DNA from: Bacteroidales bacterium UBA2712
GTDB taxonomy: Bacteria > Bacteroidota > Bacteroidia > Bacteroidales > Paludibacteraceae
Reading direction: 5' to 3'
Assembly (NCBI GenBank): GCA_002354055.1
Contig: DEKW01000008.1
Location: 340-44,685 of the forward strand
DNA: 44,346 bases
Below are positions 1-7,668 of this stretch, piece by piece. How positions within the stretch are numbered: position 1 is the first letter of the stretch; every line of letters starts with the position of its first letter. The notes below the pieces were generated by a model. It had not been told where the DNA came from and made no database searches. It saw only the letters and a program-made list of their open reading frames with translations. The position numbers and the translations under genes were made by a program.

Positions 1-503
1 GGCACGCGGCTCTTGATAGTAGCGAGGTGTGCTACTCCGGCGAGGTCCATCACCTCTTGTACGGAAGCCTCAGCGAGCATAGCGAAACCGGTCTGGCGGC
101 ACGCCATGACATCCTGGTGGTCACCGAAGATACAGAGCACGTGGCTGGCGAGCGTACGAGCCGATACATGGAAGACAGACGGGATGAGCTCACCGGCGAT
201 CTTGTACATGTTCGGGATCATGAGGAGCAGACCCTGCGAAGCCGTGAAAGTGGTGGTCAGCGCACCTGCGTTCAGCGAACCGTGAACAGCACCTGCTGCA
301 CCGGCCTCAGACTGCATCTCCTGCACGAGTACGGTCTCGCCGAACAGGTTCTTGCGACCTGCGGCAGCCCACTCGTCCACGTTCTCCGCCATCGGAGACG
401 ACGGCGTGATAGGATAGATAGCAGCTACCTCGGTAAACATGTAAGCCACATGTGCCGCAGCTGCGTTACCATCCATGGTCATAAATTTTTTCTCTTTTGC
501 CAT
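1..503 (-). CDS. nifJ: Pyruvate:ferredoxin (flavodoxin) oxidoreductase, N-terminal part (runs off left edge)
   Basis: Read on the minus strand from the ATG at 503, the frame stays open to the window edge (about 167 residues). It begins MAKEKKFMTMDGNAAAAHVA and contains the conserved YPITPSSPMAE segment, then a run in which E-Q-QSEAGAAGAVHGS and TFTASQGLLLMIPNMYKIAGE are recognisable. This is the pyrimidine-binding domain I of pyruvate:ferredoxin oxidoreductase, which oxidatively decarboxylates pyruvate to acetyl-CoA with TPP and Fe-S clusters in the anaerobic cytoplasm. The C-terminal domains lie outside the window. No TAnnTTTG promoter is visible in the 79 bp before the start; instead an octameric CTAG array (551-590) sits there, so transcription may continue from the ATPase gene upstream. 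The nearby ferredoxin gene is a natural electron partner (inference). Confidence 0.95.
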   Translation of the reverse strand, partial: MAKEKKFMTMDGNAAAAHVAYMFTEVAAIYPITPSSPMAENVDEWAAAGRKNLFGETVLVQEMQSEAGAAGAVHGSLNAGALTTTFTASQGLLLMIPNMYKIAGELIPSVFHVSARTLASHVLCIFGDHQDVMACRQTGFAMLAEASVQEVMDLAGVAHLATIKSRV

Positions 504-550
504 AAGAATGATTTGTTATTTAATGTTGATTTGTTGTTGGTCTAATTTGA

Positions 551-590
551 CTAGTATCCTAGTATCCTAGGGTTCTAGTTCCCTAGTATA
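551..590. repeat. Octamer array of the CTAG family
   Basis: Five consecutive 8-bp units start with CTAG: ctagtatc, ctagtatc, ctagggtt, ctagttcc, ctagtata. The last unit contains the stop codon of the minus-strand ATPase gene (CTA at 583-585 is TAG on the minus strand), and the rest fills the gap before nifJ. A related CTAGG-type array lies inside the PAP2 phosphatase gene at 25167-25201. Confidence 0.8.
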
Positions 591-1917
591 AGAAGCCGAG
601 GAGCCAGAGGGGTATCTGGTTGCCTCTTCCGGTCTCGAGGTCGCCGACAGCCGTCGGACGGATCGTGTCGCGGTTAGAGACTTTCTCGTGCACATCGAAA
701 TAATACTGGTTATCGACGATGAACATCGCGCTACGCTCGGTGGCGTTCACCTTATGTCCGCCGTGGATAGCCGTATAGAAATAAGTCTCGAGCATATCAA
801 TACGCGGGATCTCGCGAGAGAAAATCATTCGCGCGAGGTTCGGGTTATGCATATAGACCTTCGTCGGCTTCATCGGGAAAGCTTTATTCTCAGGATAGAG
901 GAGGTTGATGAGTCGCGAGTCCTTGAGATACTTGATATAGTTCATGGTCGTCGCTCGGCTGAGCTGAATCTCTTCGGAGATATTCGACACATTCAACGCA
1001 GAAGGCGCCTCCTCCATAAGAATATAGAGCAGTTTGCGGAGCTTATGCAGACACGCTACATCAATCTGCTTAATCATCAGCACGTCCACCTCCAACTGGC
1101 TGTTCATCACCTTCAATATTTCGGACTCAAAAGACTTGGACTCCAGATAGGAAGGATAATAGCCGTGGTCGAGGTACGCGTTGAAATAATCAAGCGGATG
1201 TACACGTTCGCAAATCTCGCGAGAGATAGAAGCATGACGCTGAAGAATATCCTCAAGGGTATAGGACTGTAGATGCAGCCCCGTCTGGAGGTTCAGGTAC
1301 TCGCGGAAAGAGAATCCGCGGAGGTTATAGGTATGTGCAATACGCTCCAGATCGCGGTTTTCCTCATCAATAGGCATGACCGGCGTAGCGCAGAAAATGA
1401 TATGCAGGTTTTTGAATTTCGAATAGCAGCGTTTGAGTTCGCGCGACCAGTTCGGATACTTGAAGAGTTGATCGATGAAGAGGTATCGCCCACCCTTCTG
1501 CGCAAAGGCGCTTGCGAGCTCCATCAACGTGTGCTTGGTGAAATAGAAATCATTCATGCTCACAAAGAGGCAAGGGCGCACATCCCGTTGGGATTTGCGT
1601 TTGGAAGGACGTCCTTTCTTGGTCAAGGGAACCGGCAGATTTTTCCACTCGGTCTCAATTTCCTTCGCACGAGACAGGAGGAAATCCGTTTTGCCCACGC
1701 CACGGCCGCCTTTAATCGCAATCAACCGGTCGTCCCAATTGATTTCGTCCATCAACTGCCTGCGGATAGGCATCTTCGCATGAGCCACGAGATAATCATG
1801 AATACGGAAGAAGGGTTTTAACATCTCTTCCTGCACGTCAACCTGCACTTCCTGAACCTCCGGAACACCTTGCACTTGCTCTTCTTGAGCAACCATATTT
1901 GCCTCTTTTTTCTCCAT
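583..1917 (-). CDS. AAA_14-type ATPase with C-terminal winged-helix/DUF4143-like region
   Basis: A cytoplasmic 444-residue P-loop protein. The Walker A is GGRGVGKTD around residues 70-78, and a Walker B-like YLFIDQL lies near residue 145, followed by a sensor-type IIFCATPV segment. A helix-turn-helix-like stretch (ISEEIQLSRATTMNYIKYL, about residues 310-330) and a C-terminal segment with the sequence YFDVHEK follow. This order is typical of the AAA_14/DUF4143 ATPases common in Bacteroidota, whose cellular role is mostly unknown. The start at 1917 is followed by a second possible start at 1896 (MVAQ). The first about 30 residues are acidic, Gln/Val-rich and probably disordered. The stop codon falls inside the 551-590 octamer array, so the last residues may have been shaped by it. 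A clear promoter lies at 1945-1975. Confidence 0.85.
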   Translation of the reverse strand: MEKKEANMVAQEEQVQGVPEVQEVQVDVQEEMLKPFFRIHDYLVAHAKMPIRRQLMDEINWDDRLIAIKGGRGVGKTDFLLSRAKEIETEWKNLPVPLTKKGRPSKRKSQRDVRPCLFVSMNDFYFTKHTLMELASAFAQKGGRYLFIDQLFKYPNWSRELKRCYSKFKNLHIIFCATPVMPIDEENRDLERIAHTYNLRGFSFREYLNLQTGLHLQSYTLEDILQRHASISREICERVHPLDYFNAYLDHGYYPSYLESKSFESEILKVMNSQLEVDVLMIKQIDVACLHKLRKLLYILMEEAPSALNVSNISEEIQLSRATTMNYIKYLKDSRLINLLYPENKAFPMKPTKVYMHNPNLARMIFSREIPRIDMLETYFYTAIHGGHKVNATERSAMFIVDNQYYFDVHEKVSNRDTIRPTAVGDLETGRGNQIPLWLLGFLY

Positions 1918-1944
1918 TTTGAATTAAAATATTGAAAATCGCTG

Positions 1945-1975
1945 CAAAATTACAAAAAAAAATTCATATTTGCAA
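1945..1975 (-). promoter_or_regulatory. Bacteroidota-type promoter of the ATPase gene
   Basis: Read on the minus strand, TTG (1973-1975), a 20-bp spacer and the -7 box TAATTTTG (1945-1952) precede the ATG at 1917 by about 28 bp. Confidence 0.75.
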
Positions 1976-2064
1976 GGTTTACCTTACATTTTTTGCAAAA
2001 AAATGAAGGACCACCAGCCGTAGTCCCTCAAAAATTTACATTTTTCGTCAAAAAATACACCTCA

Positions 2065-2229
2065 TTAGAGGCTGATTGCGCCGCTCGGGCACACGCCCTC
2101 ACATGTACCGCACTCGATACAAACCTCCGGATCAATCGAATACTGTTCGCCCTCATGGATTGCTCCAACCGGGCACTCATCAATACAGGTACCGCACGCT
2201 ACGCAGTCACTTGAAATCTTGTAAGCCAT
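2065..2229 (-). CDS. 4Fe-4S dicluster ferredoxin, 54 aa
   Basis: A 54-residue cytoplasmic electron carrier starting MAYKISSDCVACGTC at 2229 and ending AISL-stop at 2065. Two complete CxxCxxCxxxCP motifs are visible: Cys9/12/15/19 and Cys37/40/43/47. Each coordinates one [4Fe-4S] cluster, the pattern of clostridial-type 2[4Fe-4S] ferredoxins. Proteins of this type accept electrons from pyruvate:ferredoxin oxidoreductase, and a nifJ gene lies about 1.6 kb away on the same strand, which fits that role (inference). It is monocistronic, with its own strong promoter at 2268-2299. Confidence 0.96.
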   Translation of the reverse strand: MAYKISSDCVACGTCIDECPVGAIHEGEQYSIDPEVCIECGTCEGVCPSGAISL

Positions 2230-2267
2230 AGTATTATTGTTTTAATTTTAATTGTCGATTTTCGGTG

Positions 2268-2299
2268 CAAAGGTACAACATTTTTTTGACACTACCAAA
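2268..2299 (-). promoter_or_regulatory. Promoter of the ferredoxin gene
   Basis: Minus strand: TTTG (2296-2299), a spacer of exactly 20 bp, then TACCTTTG (2268-2275), followed 38 bp later by the ATG. It is one of the best matches to the Bacteroidota -33/-7 consensus in the window. Confidence 0.85.
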
Positions 2300-2316
2300 T
2301 TTTAGGGAAAGTTTTT

Positions 2317-2949
2317 TTACTTTTTTTTCTTTTTGGCGGTTGCAAGCGCGGCAGCCAATTGTGCTGCAGGACCTGTCAAGCCCTTATCCGTCAAGCCTTT
2401 GCGCTTCGCAAAGGTGGTCCAGTCTTTCGGTCCGCCCTCGGAAACCGGCATCCCTAATTGTAGGTAGTGGCAATACGCAATACCCAGTGCGTCCGTCGCA
2501 TCGAGTTTCTTCGGCATCTTCTCGTCCGGGATATGCAGAAAACGCTGTAACATACCTGCCACCTGCTCTTTCGAACTATGCCCGTTGCCCGTAATCGCCA
2601 TCTTGATCTTCATCGGCGAATACTCATAAATCGGCACATCTTTACTCAGGGCCGCAGCGATTGCTACGCCTTGCGCGTGCACGATCTTTATCATGGTTTG
2701 CGGGTTCTTATCCACAAACTGCGTCTCGATCGCCAGCGAAGTGGGATGATGTTTGTCGATCAACTCCTGCAAGAAGAAGAACTCCTGCTGCAATCGCGGA
2801 TACTGGCCGTCTAACTTATGCACGTCCAACACTCCGAAATCAATGATTTCCACCTGCTGCCCCACCGTGTGCAAGAGTGCGTAGCCCATGTACAATGTAC
2901 CGGGATCGACTCCTAAAATTATATGTTCGGATCGATTTTTATCTATCAT
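2317..2949 (-). CDS. ruvC: Crossover junction endodeoxyribonuclease RuvC
   Basis: Holliday-junction resolvase that cleaves four-way DNA junctions symmetrically together with RuvAB. From the ATG at 2949 the protein has 210 residues. The catalytic acids are visible: Asp15 in ILGVDPG, Glu75 in LAIETQF, and Asp150/Asp153 in KKLDATDALGIAYCH. The open frame extends upstream, but the earlier methionine would add an unrelated N-terminus; the chosen start sits just before the conserved beta strand and overlaps the upstream stop. The C-terminal about 40 residues, ending in a Lys run, are an extension beyond the usual about 170-190 aa core. The start codon overlaps the end of the 55-aa membrane-protein gene by 11 bp, suggesting translational coupling. 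Confidence 0.95.
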   Translation of the reverse strand: MIDKNRSEHIILGVDPGTLYMGYALLHTVGQQVEIIDFGVLDVHKLDGQYPRLQQEFFFLQELIDKHHPTSLAIETQFVDKNPQTMIKIVHAQGVAIAAALSKDVPIYEYSPMKIKMAITGNGHSSKEQVAGMLQRFLHIPDEKMPKKLDATDALGIAYCHYLQLGMPVSEGGPKDWTTFAKRKGLTDKGLTGPAAQLAAALATAKKKKK

Positions 2950-3106
2950 CTCTCTCGTGGTTGCGGACAAAACCGCGAATGATAACCACAATCGCTCCGG
3001 CGATGAGCACATAATCCGCCCAAGGCTCAATTTTTGCAACGCTCAGCCCTGCTCCTACGGCCAGAATAATTAGGCCGATGATCAATATGATAGTAGATTT
3101 TTTCAT
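2939..3106 (-). CDS. Small 55-aa membrane protein between ftsB-like gene and ruvC
   Basis: A short gene that standard ORF cut-offs miss. From ATG at 3106 to TAA at 2939 it encodes 55 residues beginning MKKSTIILIIGLIILAVGAG. It has two predicted membrane helices (about 5-24 and 32-45) separated by KIEPWAD, and a charged C-terminus RNHERDDR. Its ATG overlaps the stop of the ftsB-like gene (ATGA-type) and its last 11 bp overlap the ruvC start. Both overlaps and the clean hydrophobic pattern make it a real gene rather than chance. No function is recognised. It could be a small divisome-associated or envelope protein, given its upstream neighbour (inference). Confidence 0.75.
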   Translation of the reverse strand: MKKSTIILIIGLIILAVGAGLSVAKIEPWADYVLIAGAIVVIIRGFVRNHERDDR

Positions 3107-3402
3107 TCTTCGACTAAATAAATGTCCTCGTTACTTGTATGCATAAAATAATGTTCGCGCGCGTATTGCTCCAGACTGTCGGGATTTTGCAGCAACAAAA
3201 TCTCCCGTTGTGCCTCTTCCGCTCCGGCACGATACATATCCCGTTGCTCCTCCAGATGACGAATCTCACGTCCGCGGCGTACGAAATGTATCAGACTCTG
3301 ATCTCCGATAAACAGAAACACCACGAGAAAAACAAGCAGCGTAATCACATACTTGCCCCATTTACGAATCTTTATTGTTGTCCAAAATTCCGAAAAAGTC
3401 AT
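3103..3402 (-). CDS. FtsB/DivIC-type septum formation initiator
   Basis: A 99-residue bitopic cell-division protein starting MTFSEFWTTIKIRKWGKYV at 3402. It has a short basic cytoplasmic tail, one membrane helix (VITLLVFLVVFLFIG, about residues 19-34), then a periplasmic coiled coil (EIRHLEEQRDMYRAGAEEAQREI) and the family's C-terminal end with LQNPDSLEQYAREHYFMHT. FtsB/DivIC scaffolds FtsL and FtsQ/DivIB in the divisome. The open frame begins further upstream, but the ATG at 3402 lies 32 bp after the -7 box and matches the family's length. It is the first gene of a three-gene coupled unit ending with ruvC. Confidence 0.9.
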   Translation of the reverse strand: MTFSEFWTTIKIRKWGKYVITLLVFLVVFLFIGDQSLIHFVRRGREIRHLEEQRDMYRAGAEEAQREILLLQNPDSLEQYAREHYFMHTSNEDIYLVEE

Positions 3403-3434
3403 AGTATAAAGCTTACAAATTCTAAAATTCGCTG

Positions 3435-3466
3435 CAAAGTTACGATTTTTTTTGCAAGAATGCAAA
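3435..3466 (-). promoter_or_regulatory. Promoter of the ftsB-like/ruvC unit
   Basis: Minus strand: TTTG (3463-3466), 20-bp spacer, TAACTTTG (3435-3442). It overlaps the divergent plus-strand promoter at 3451-3482, so the two polymerases would compete for the same about 16 bp. Confidence 0.85.
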
Positions 3467-3482
3467 TTTTTTTGTACTTTTG
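3451..3482 (+). promoter_or_regulatory. Promoter of the T9SS endonuclease/ligA unit
   Basis: TTTG (3451-3454), 20-bp spacer, TACTTTTG (3475-3482), 24 bp before the ATG at 3507. It is divergent to, and physically overlaps, the ftsB-like promoter. Confidence 0.85.
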
Positions 3483-3506
3483 TAGCCGATTTAGTAGTAA
3501 AGCGAT

Positions 3507-5030
3507 ATGAAAACCCGTTTTAGAGTACTTTTGATCGCCCTTTTGTTGTGTATAACAGCCATCGGGCAAACCCATATCACCATCGACAATCCATCGACAT
3601 GGTCCGGCGAAGCCTTGCGGCCATATATCGGTCAGGCCGTCATTTTCGATGTGCCGATCGTAGTGTGCAACAACCAAAACGGGAGTTATATCGTTTCGCC
3701 TTTCCGCCGCTTTAACCCCGAGAGCCACGGATTCCCGGAATCAGAGGACTACAAATCGACCGTTCGGATAAACAGCCAATGTATGTTTTCTATCAGCGGC
3801 ATCAACAACTACCACCGCTGCGGAGAGAAGATTATCGGTCTCAAGGCCCGCGTCAACAGCACCTCCAGTTTGACTTTTCTGGATGGCAAATGGTCGGGCA
3901 ACACCCGTGCCGATTTGGAAGCCGGCATACCTGATTTAGGAGACTACCGGCTGTTGGTATGCGGTTTTAACGTCGAGAACTACTTCATGACTTGGGGTTC
4001 AATGGGAGCCGACAGTTACGCCGAGCATCAGGCACAACGCGCCAAGGTGCATAAAGCGCTCAAACGCATTAATGCGGACATCTACGGTCTCGTGGAGTTG
4101 CAGCTGGGTGACGAAGCTATCACAGAGATTGTGAACGACCTCAACAATGCGCTTCCGGACCGAAATTATGCTTTCTTCCACGATTCGGAAACCGGTACTT
4201 CCCAGAAAGTAGATTTTGTCTATGACAAGAACACCGTAGAGCCTATCAATACGCCGGCGGAAAGCGATGAAGAGACTCAGAACAGAAAGAAAATGATTTG
4301 TTTTCGAGAGAAAGAAACCGGCGAAAAATTCATCTACTCCATCAACCATTTCAAATCGATGAATACCGGTGACGAAGAGCGGCGTATAAAAGAAGCCAGA
4401 GCTGTAGTATCGCTATACAACAACTATCGCAAAAATCCTCATATCCGCGAGAAAGATGTGCTGTTTATGGGCGATATGAACTGCTACGCATTTACCAAGC
4501 CCATCAAAATTTTCATTGAAAATGGCATGATAGACCTTCATCGCGCTTTCCATGGCGACAGCAGTTACAGTTATATGTACGGCGGCATGGCCAGTTACAT
4601 CGATCACGCCATCAGTAACGGTACTATGTTCCGCCAAGTAACCGGCATGAGCGGATTCCACATCAACTCCGATGAGGACGACAAATATAACTACCAGCGT
4701 TCGTCGGACGAGACGATGTTCCGTTGCTCCGACCACGACCCGGTTTTAGTAGGTCTGAAATTAGACAGCACACTCGTCTATGACCCCACTCCGCAAATCA
4801 ATACCGAAGATATCTTCTCCGGCAACAGCAGAAGGATGGTCATCCAGAATGCTTTCACGGAAGGTCAGCCGAGTTTCTACGCCATCTATACCATCAACGG
4901 ATGGCTCGTAGAACGCAATAAAATCACTTCGCCTCTCTACGAAGTAGAACTGCCTGATCCGGCAGGAGTATATATCGTTACCGTTTATTATGACGGCCAG
5001 ATCTACCAACGGAAGATGATTGTAAGATGA
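3507..5030 (+). CDS. Secreted endonuclease/exonuclease/phosphatase-family protein with T9SS C-terminal domain
   Basis: A 507-residue exported phosphodiesterase-fold protein. Residues 1-21 are a signal peptide (hydrophobic core LLIALLLCITAIG). Residues about 22-145 form an all-beta N-domain. The EEP nuclease domain follows: NVENYF near 154, DIYGLVELQ near 195, INHFKS near 280, GDMNCY near 321 and the catalytic SDHDP near 408. Residues about 430-507 look like a type A T9SS sorting domain, with a conserved YAIYTINGWLV strand, PAGVYIVTVYYDG and final basic KMIVR. Such domains direct outer-membrane export and surface anchoring or release. The likely substrate is extracellular DNA or another phosphodiester; specificity is unknown. 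The stop overlaps the ligA start (ATGATGG). Confidence 0.87.
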   Translation: MKTRFRVLLIALLLCITAIGQTHITIDNPSTWSGEALRPYIGQAVIFDVPIVVCNNQNGSYIVSPFRRFNPESHGFPESEDYKSTVRINSQCMFSISGINNYHRCGEKIIGLKARVNSTSSLTFLDGKWSGNTRADLEAGIPDLGDYRLLVCGFNVENYFMTWGSMGADSYAEHQAQRAKVHKALKRINADIYGLVELQLGDEAITEIVNDLNNALPDRNYAFFHDSETGTSQKVDFVYDKNTVEPINTPAESDEETQNRKKMICFREKETGEKFIYSINHFKSMNTGDEERRIKEARAVVSLYNNYRKNPHIREKDVLFMGDMNCYAFTKPIKIFIENGMIDLHRAFHGDSSYSYMYGGMASYIDHAISNGTMFRQVTGMSGFHINSDEDDKYNYQRSSDETMFRCSDHDPVLVGLKLDSTLVYDPTPQINTEDIFSGNSRRMVIQNAFTEGQPSFYAIYTINGWLVERNKITSPLYEVELPDPAGVYIVTVYYDGQIYQRKMIVR

Positions 5031-7072
5031 TGGACTTATTCAGCGAAATAGAAGAACCCGAACGCGATGAGCTAAAGGCTCTGCGCAAGGAGTTGGAGGA
5101 GGCGAACTACAAGTACTATGTACTCAATATGCCTACACTCTCGGACCGTGAGTTCGACGAGAAGATGCATCGTCTGCAAGCGCTCGAAGCACAATTCCCG
5201 GATATGTTCGACCCTAAATCCCCGACACAACATGTGGGAAGTGATTTGGGCAAAAAGGGGTTTGAGCAAGTCAAACATAAGTATCCGATGCTCTCGCTGG
5301 CGAACAGTTATTCGCGCGAAGAGATTGAAGACTGGGTACGCAAGTTGCCTTCGAATGCAGAAATCGTTTGCGAACTAAAGTTCGACGGACTTTCTATTTC
5401 TCTTTGGTACGAGCATGGAATACTCGTCAAAGCGCTCACGCGAGGCGATGGCGTACAAGGAGATGACGTGATTGCAAACATCAAAACCATCCCTTCCATC
5501 CCTTGGCGAATTGAGAGGACAGACATTCCGGAGTTTTTTGAGTTACGCGGCGAAGTGCTGCTGCCATGGGAGCGTTTCGAAGCGCTCAACAAAGAACGTG
5601 AGGAACAGGAAGAACCGCTGTTTGCCAACCCGAGAAATGCCGCTTCCGGAACACTCAAACTGCAAGATCCGAAAGAAGTGGCGCGTCGTGGTTTGGACGC
5701 GTACCTCTATTACATGCTCGGCGACAATCTGCCCGGCACGACTCATTACGAGCGGCTCGAGACTGCCAAACAGTGGGGATTCCACATATCGGACGCTATC
5801 AAGGTTTGCCATTCCGTAGATGAGGTGATGGCGTACATCGCTTATTGGGACACGGAGCGCAAGAATCTGCCGGTTGCAACCGATGGTATTGTACTCAAAG
5901 TCAATAATTTAGCACAGCAAGAAGAACTCGGTTTTACCGCCAAGACACCACGCTGGGCAATCGCCTATAAGTTCCCCGCGGAGAAACAGTTGACGCTCCT
6001 CAAAGAGATCACCTACCAAGTCGGCCGCACAGGTGTCGTAACGCCTGTAGCAAACCTCGAACCCGTACAACTGAGCGGTACGATTGTCCAACGCGCGACA
6101 CTTCATAACGAAGATTTTATCAAGTCGCTGGACATCCGTCCGGGTGATCGTGTGTGGGTAGAGAAAGGAGGAGAGATCATTCCGAAGATAACAGGAAGAG
6201 AAATCGGTTTAAACAGCATACGTCGCGCTGACGCTACGCTGCTCGTAGATAGTGCCGAATATGCCTTCCCCACCACCTGTCCGGAATGCGGAGCGAAGTT
6301 AGTTCGCGTGGAAGGTGAAGCGGCTTGGCGATGTCCGAACGAAGCAGGTTGCCCGCCGCAGATAAAAGGAAAGATTGAGCATTTCGTTAGTCGCAAAGCG
6401 ATGAATATAGACGGTCTTGGCGAGGAGACGATTGATTTGTTCTACCAGAAAGGCTTATTAAAAAACATCGCAGACATCTACGATCTCAAACTGGAAGACA
6501 TCGCCGCGCAAGAACGACTTGGCGAGAAGTCCGCGCAAAATATCTTAGCCGGCATTGAGGCGTCTAAACAAGTGCCGTGGGCACGTGTGCTCTTCGCGCT
6601 TGGAATCCGCATGGTAGGAGAGACAACCGCCAAGAAGATCGCCCGCGTATATAACACCATAGACACGCTCCAATGGGCAACGGCCGAACAACTCTGTGCC
6701 ATTGAAGATGTCGGACCGCAGATTGCAGAGAATATTGTCGCGTACTTCAACGACATGCGCAATCTGGAGATTCTTGAACGCTTGCGGCAAGCCGGTTTGC
6801 AATTCGAAGGCGAAGCTGCAACAGGACCGCAATCCGACAAACTGGCAGGACTATCCATCGTCATCTCCGGCACATTCAGCCAGCACAGCCGCGATGAATA
6901 CAAGGCAATGATTGAAGCCAACGGAGGAAAGAATGTCGGTTCGGTCAGCAAGAAGACCTCTTTCATTCTTGCGGGAGAGAATATGGGACCGGAAAAACGA
7001 AAGAAAGCCGAAGACCTCGGTATCAAATTGATGAGTGAGGAGGAGTTTATAGAAATGGTAAATGGTAAATGA
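5027..7072 (+). CDS. ligA: NAD-dependent DNA ligase
   Basis: Seals nicks during replication and repair using NAD+. The 681-residue length matches the family. Visible parts are the N-terminal Ia region, the adenylation motif KFDG with the nucleophile Lys118, the conserved FANPRNAASGTLKLQ segment, the OB-fold, a four-Cys zinc finger (CPECGAK, then a CPNEAGC pair, about residues 418-440), helix-hairpin-helix repeats and a C-terminal BRCT domain with LSIVISGTF. Two adjacent ATG codons (5027 and 5030) are possible starts, both overlapping the upstream stop. The last residues (EMVNGK) and the stop codon are encoded within the heptamer array 7054-7082. Confidence 0.97.
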   Translation: MMDLFSEIEEPERDELKALRKELEEANYKYYVLNMPTLSDREFDEKMHRLQALEAQFPDMFDPKSPTQHVGSDLGKKGFEQVKHKYPMLSLANSYSREEIEDWVRKLPSNAEIVCELKFDGLSISLWYEHGILVKALTRGDGVQGDDVIANIKTIPSIPWRIERTDIPEFFELRGEVLLPWERFEALNKEREEQEEPLFANPRNAASGTLKLQDPKEVARRGLDAYLYYMLGDNLPGTTHYERLETAKQWGFHISDAIKVCHSVDEVMAYIAYWDTERKNLPVATDGIVLKVNNLAQQEELGFTAKTPRWAIAYKFPAEKQLTLLKEITYQVGRTGVVTPVANLEPVQLSGTIVQRATLHNEDFIKSLDIRPGDRVWVEKGGEIIPKITGREIGLNSIRRADATLLVDSAEYAFPTTCPECGAKLVRVEGEAAWRCPNEAGCPPQIKGKIEHFVSRKAMNIDGLGEETIDLFYQKGLLKNIADIYDLKLEDIAAQERLGEKSAQNILAGIEASKQVPWARVLFALGIRMVGETTAKKIARVYNTIDTLQWATAEQLCAIEDVGPQIAENIVAYFNDMRNLEILERLRQAGLQFEGEAATGPQSDKLAGLSIVISGTFSQHSRDEYKAMIEANGGKNVGSVSKKTSFILAGENMGPEKRKKAEDLGIKLMSEEEFIEMVNGK

Positions 7073-7082
7073 CCAAATGGTA
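7054..7082. repeat. Heptamer array (AATGGTA family) at the ligA/next-gene junction
   Basis: Units aatggta, aatggta, aatgacc, aaatggta run through the ligA stop (TGA 7070-7072) and supply three ATG triplets. A related array lies at 34521-34555 at the mltG/usp junction. Both can be read as the peptide MVNDQM. Confidence 0.75.
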
Positions 7083-7091
7083 CATAGATTT

Positions 7092-7637
7092 ATGAAACTG
7101 AAACAATTCATATTTGATTACCTGCGTAGGAAAATGCCGGAGCGCAATCCACGTTTTCCGCATTTGGATCAGCCGCTGAAGGTGATGATCGTCTATGAGA
7201 GCGATCTGTTGGAGCGTAACGACGCGATCAAATCGATTCGACAAGACCTCTTACGCCGCCAGATGGACGTGACGATGTGGGGATACGTAGAGAAAAAACT
7301 GATCAACACGCTCATTCTGCCTCAAAGTCGCATTCTCGGTGTGGGCGATTATAATTTCTTCGGCAAACCGCGCGACTACGTCTTGGACGACCTGCAGACA
7401 GAGCAGTACGACCTGCTTATTGATCTCACAACAAGACCGTGTTTGCCACTTCGTTACATAACCATGTACACCCGTGCAGACTTCAAAGTGGGTCTGAATA
7501 TGGGCGAAGGGATACACGATATGCTGATCTCCCTACCCGATTTCACACCCGAGCAAGGCGAAGAAGCTGCCCTCGAAGCCTCATGGCTCTACGACCAAAT
7601 CATGAGTTTTATCACAACTATTAAGAGTAACGATTAA
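7092..7637 (+). CDS. Conserved Bacteroidales protein (DUF6913-like)
   Basis: A 181-residue cytoplasmic protein (from MKLKQF at 7092) with no signal peptide or membrane helix. It has the shape KVMIVYESDLLERN, then WGYVEKK, DYNFFGKP, YDLLIDLTT, and KVGLNMGEGIHDMLIS. Proteins like this sit between ligA and dapA in other Bacteroidales and are listed as DUF6913, by memory; the function is unknown. In-frame ATGs at 7062 and 7077 would add up to 10 residues (MVNDQMVHRF), but those are encoded by the heptamer array. The start after the array is therefore preferred. It is co-directional with ligA and dapA, and its stop TAA supplies the first base of the next octamer array. Confidence 0.75.
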   Translation: MKLKQFIFDYLRRKMPERNPRFPHLDQPLKVMIVYESDLLERNDAIKSIRQDLLRRQMDVTMWGYVEKKLINTLILPQSRILGVGDYNFFGKPRDYVLDDLQTEQYDLLIDLTTRPCLPLRYITMYTRADFKVGLNMGEGIHDMLISLPDFTPEQGEEAALEASWLYDQIMSFITTIKSND

Positions 7638-7668
7638 CGAGTGAAGGAGTGAACGAATGAACGAATTA
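7637..7668. repeat. Octamer array across the DUF6913/dapA junction
   Basis: Four 8-bp units, acgagtga, aggagtga, acgaatga, acgaatta, begin on the last base of the upstream TAA and include the dapA ATG (7657-7659) and the codons for Asn2 and Glu3. Confidence 0.7.

Noticed and set aside
688..1272. 194-codon plus-strand ORF opposite the ATPase gene
   Set aside because: Antisense shadow; the minus-strand frame has Walker motifs and a promoter.
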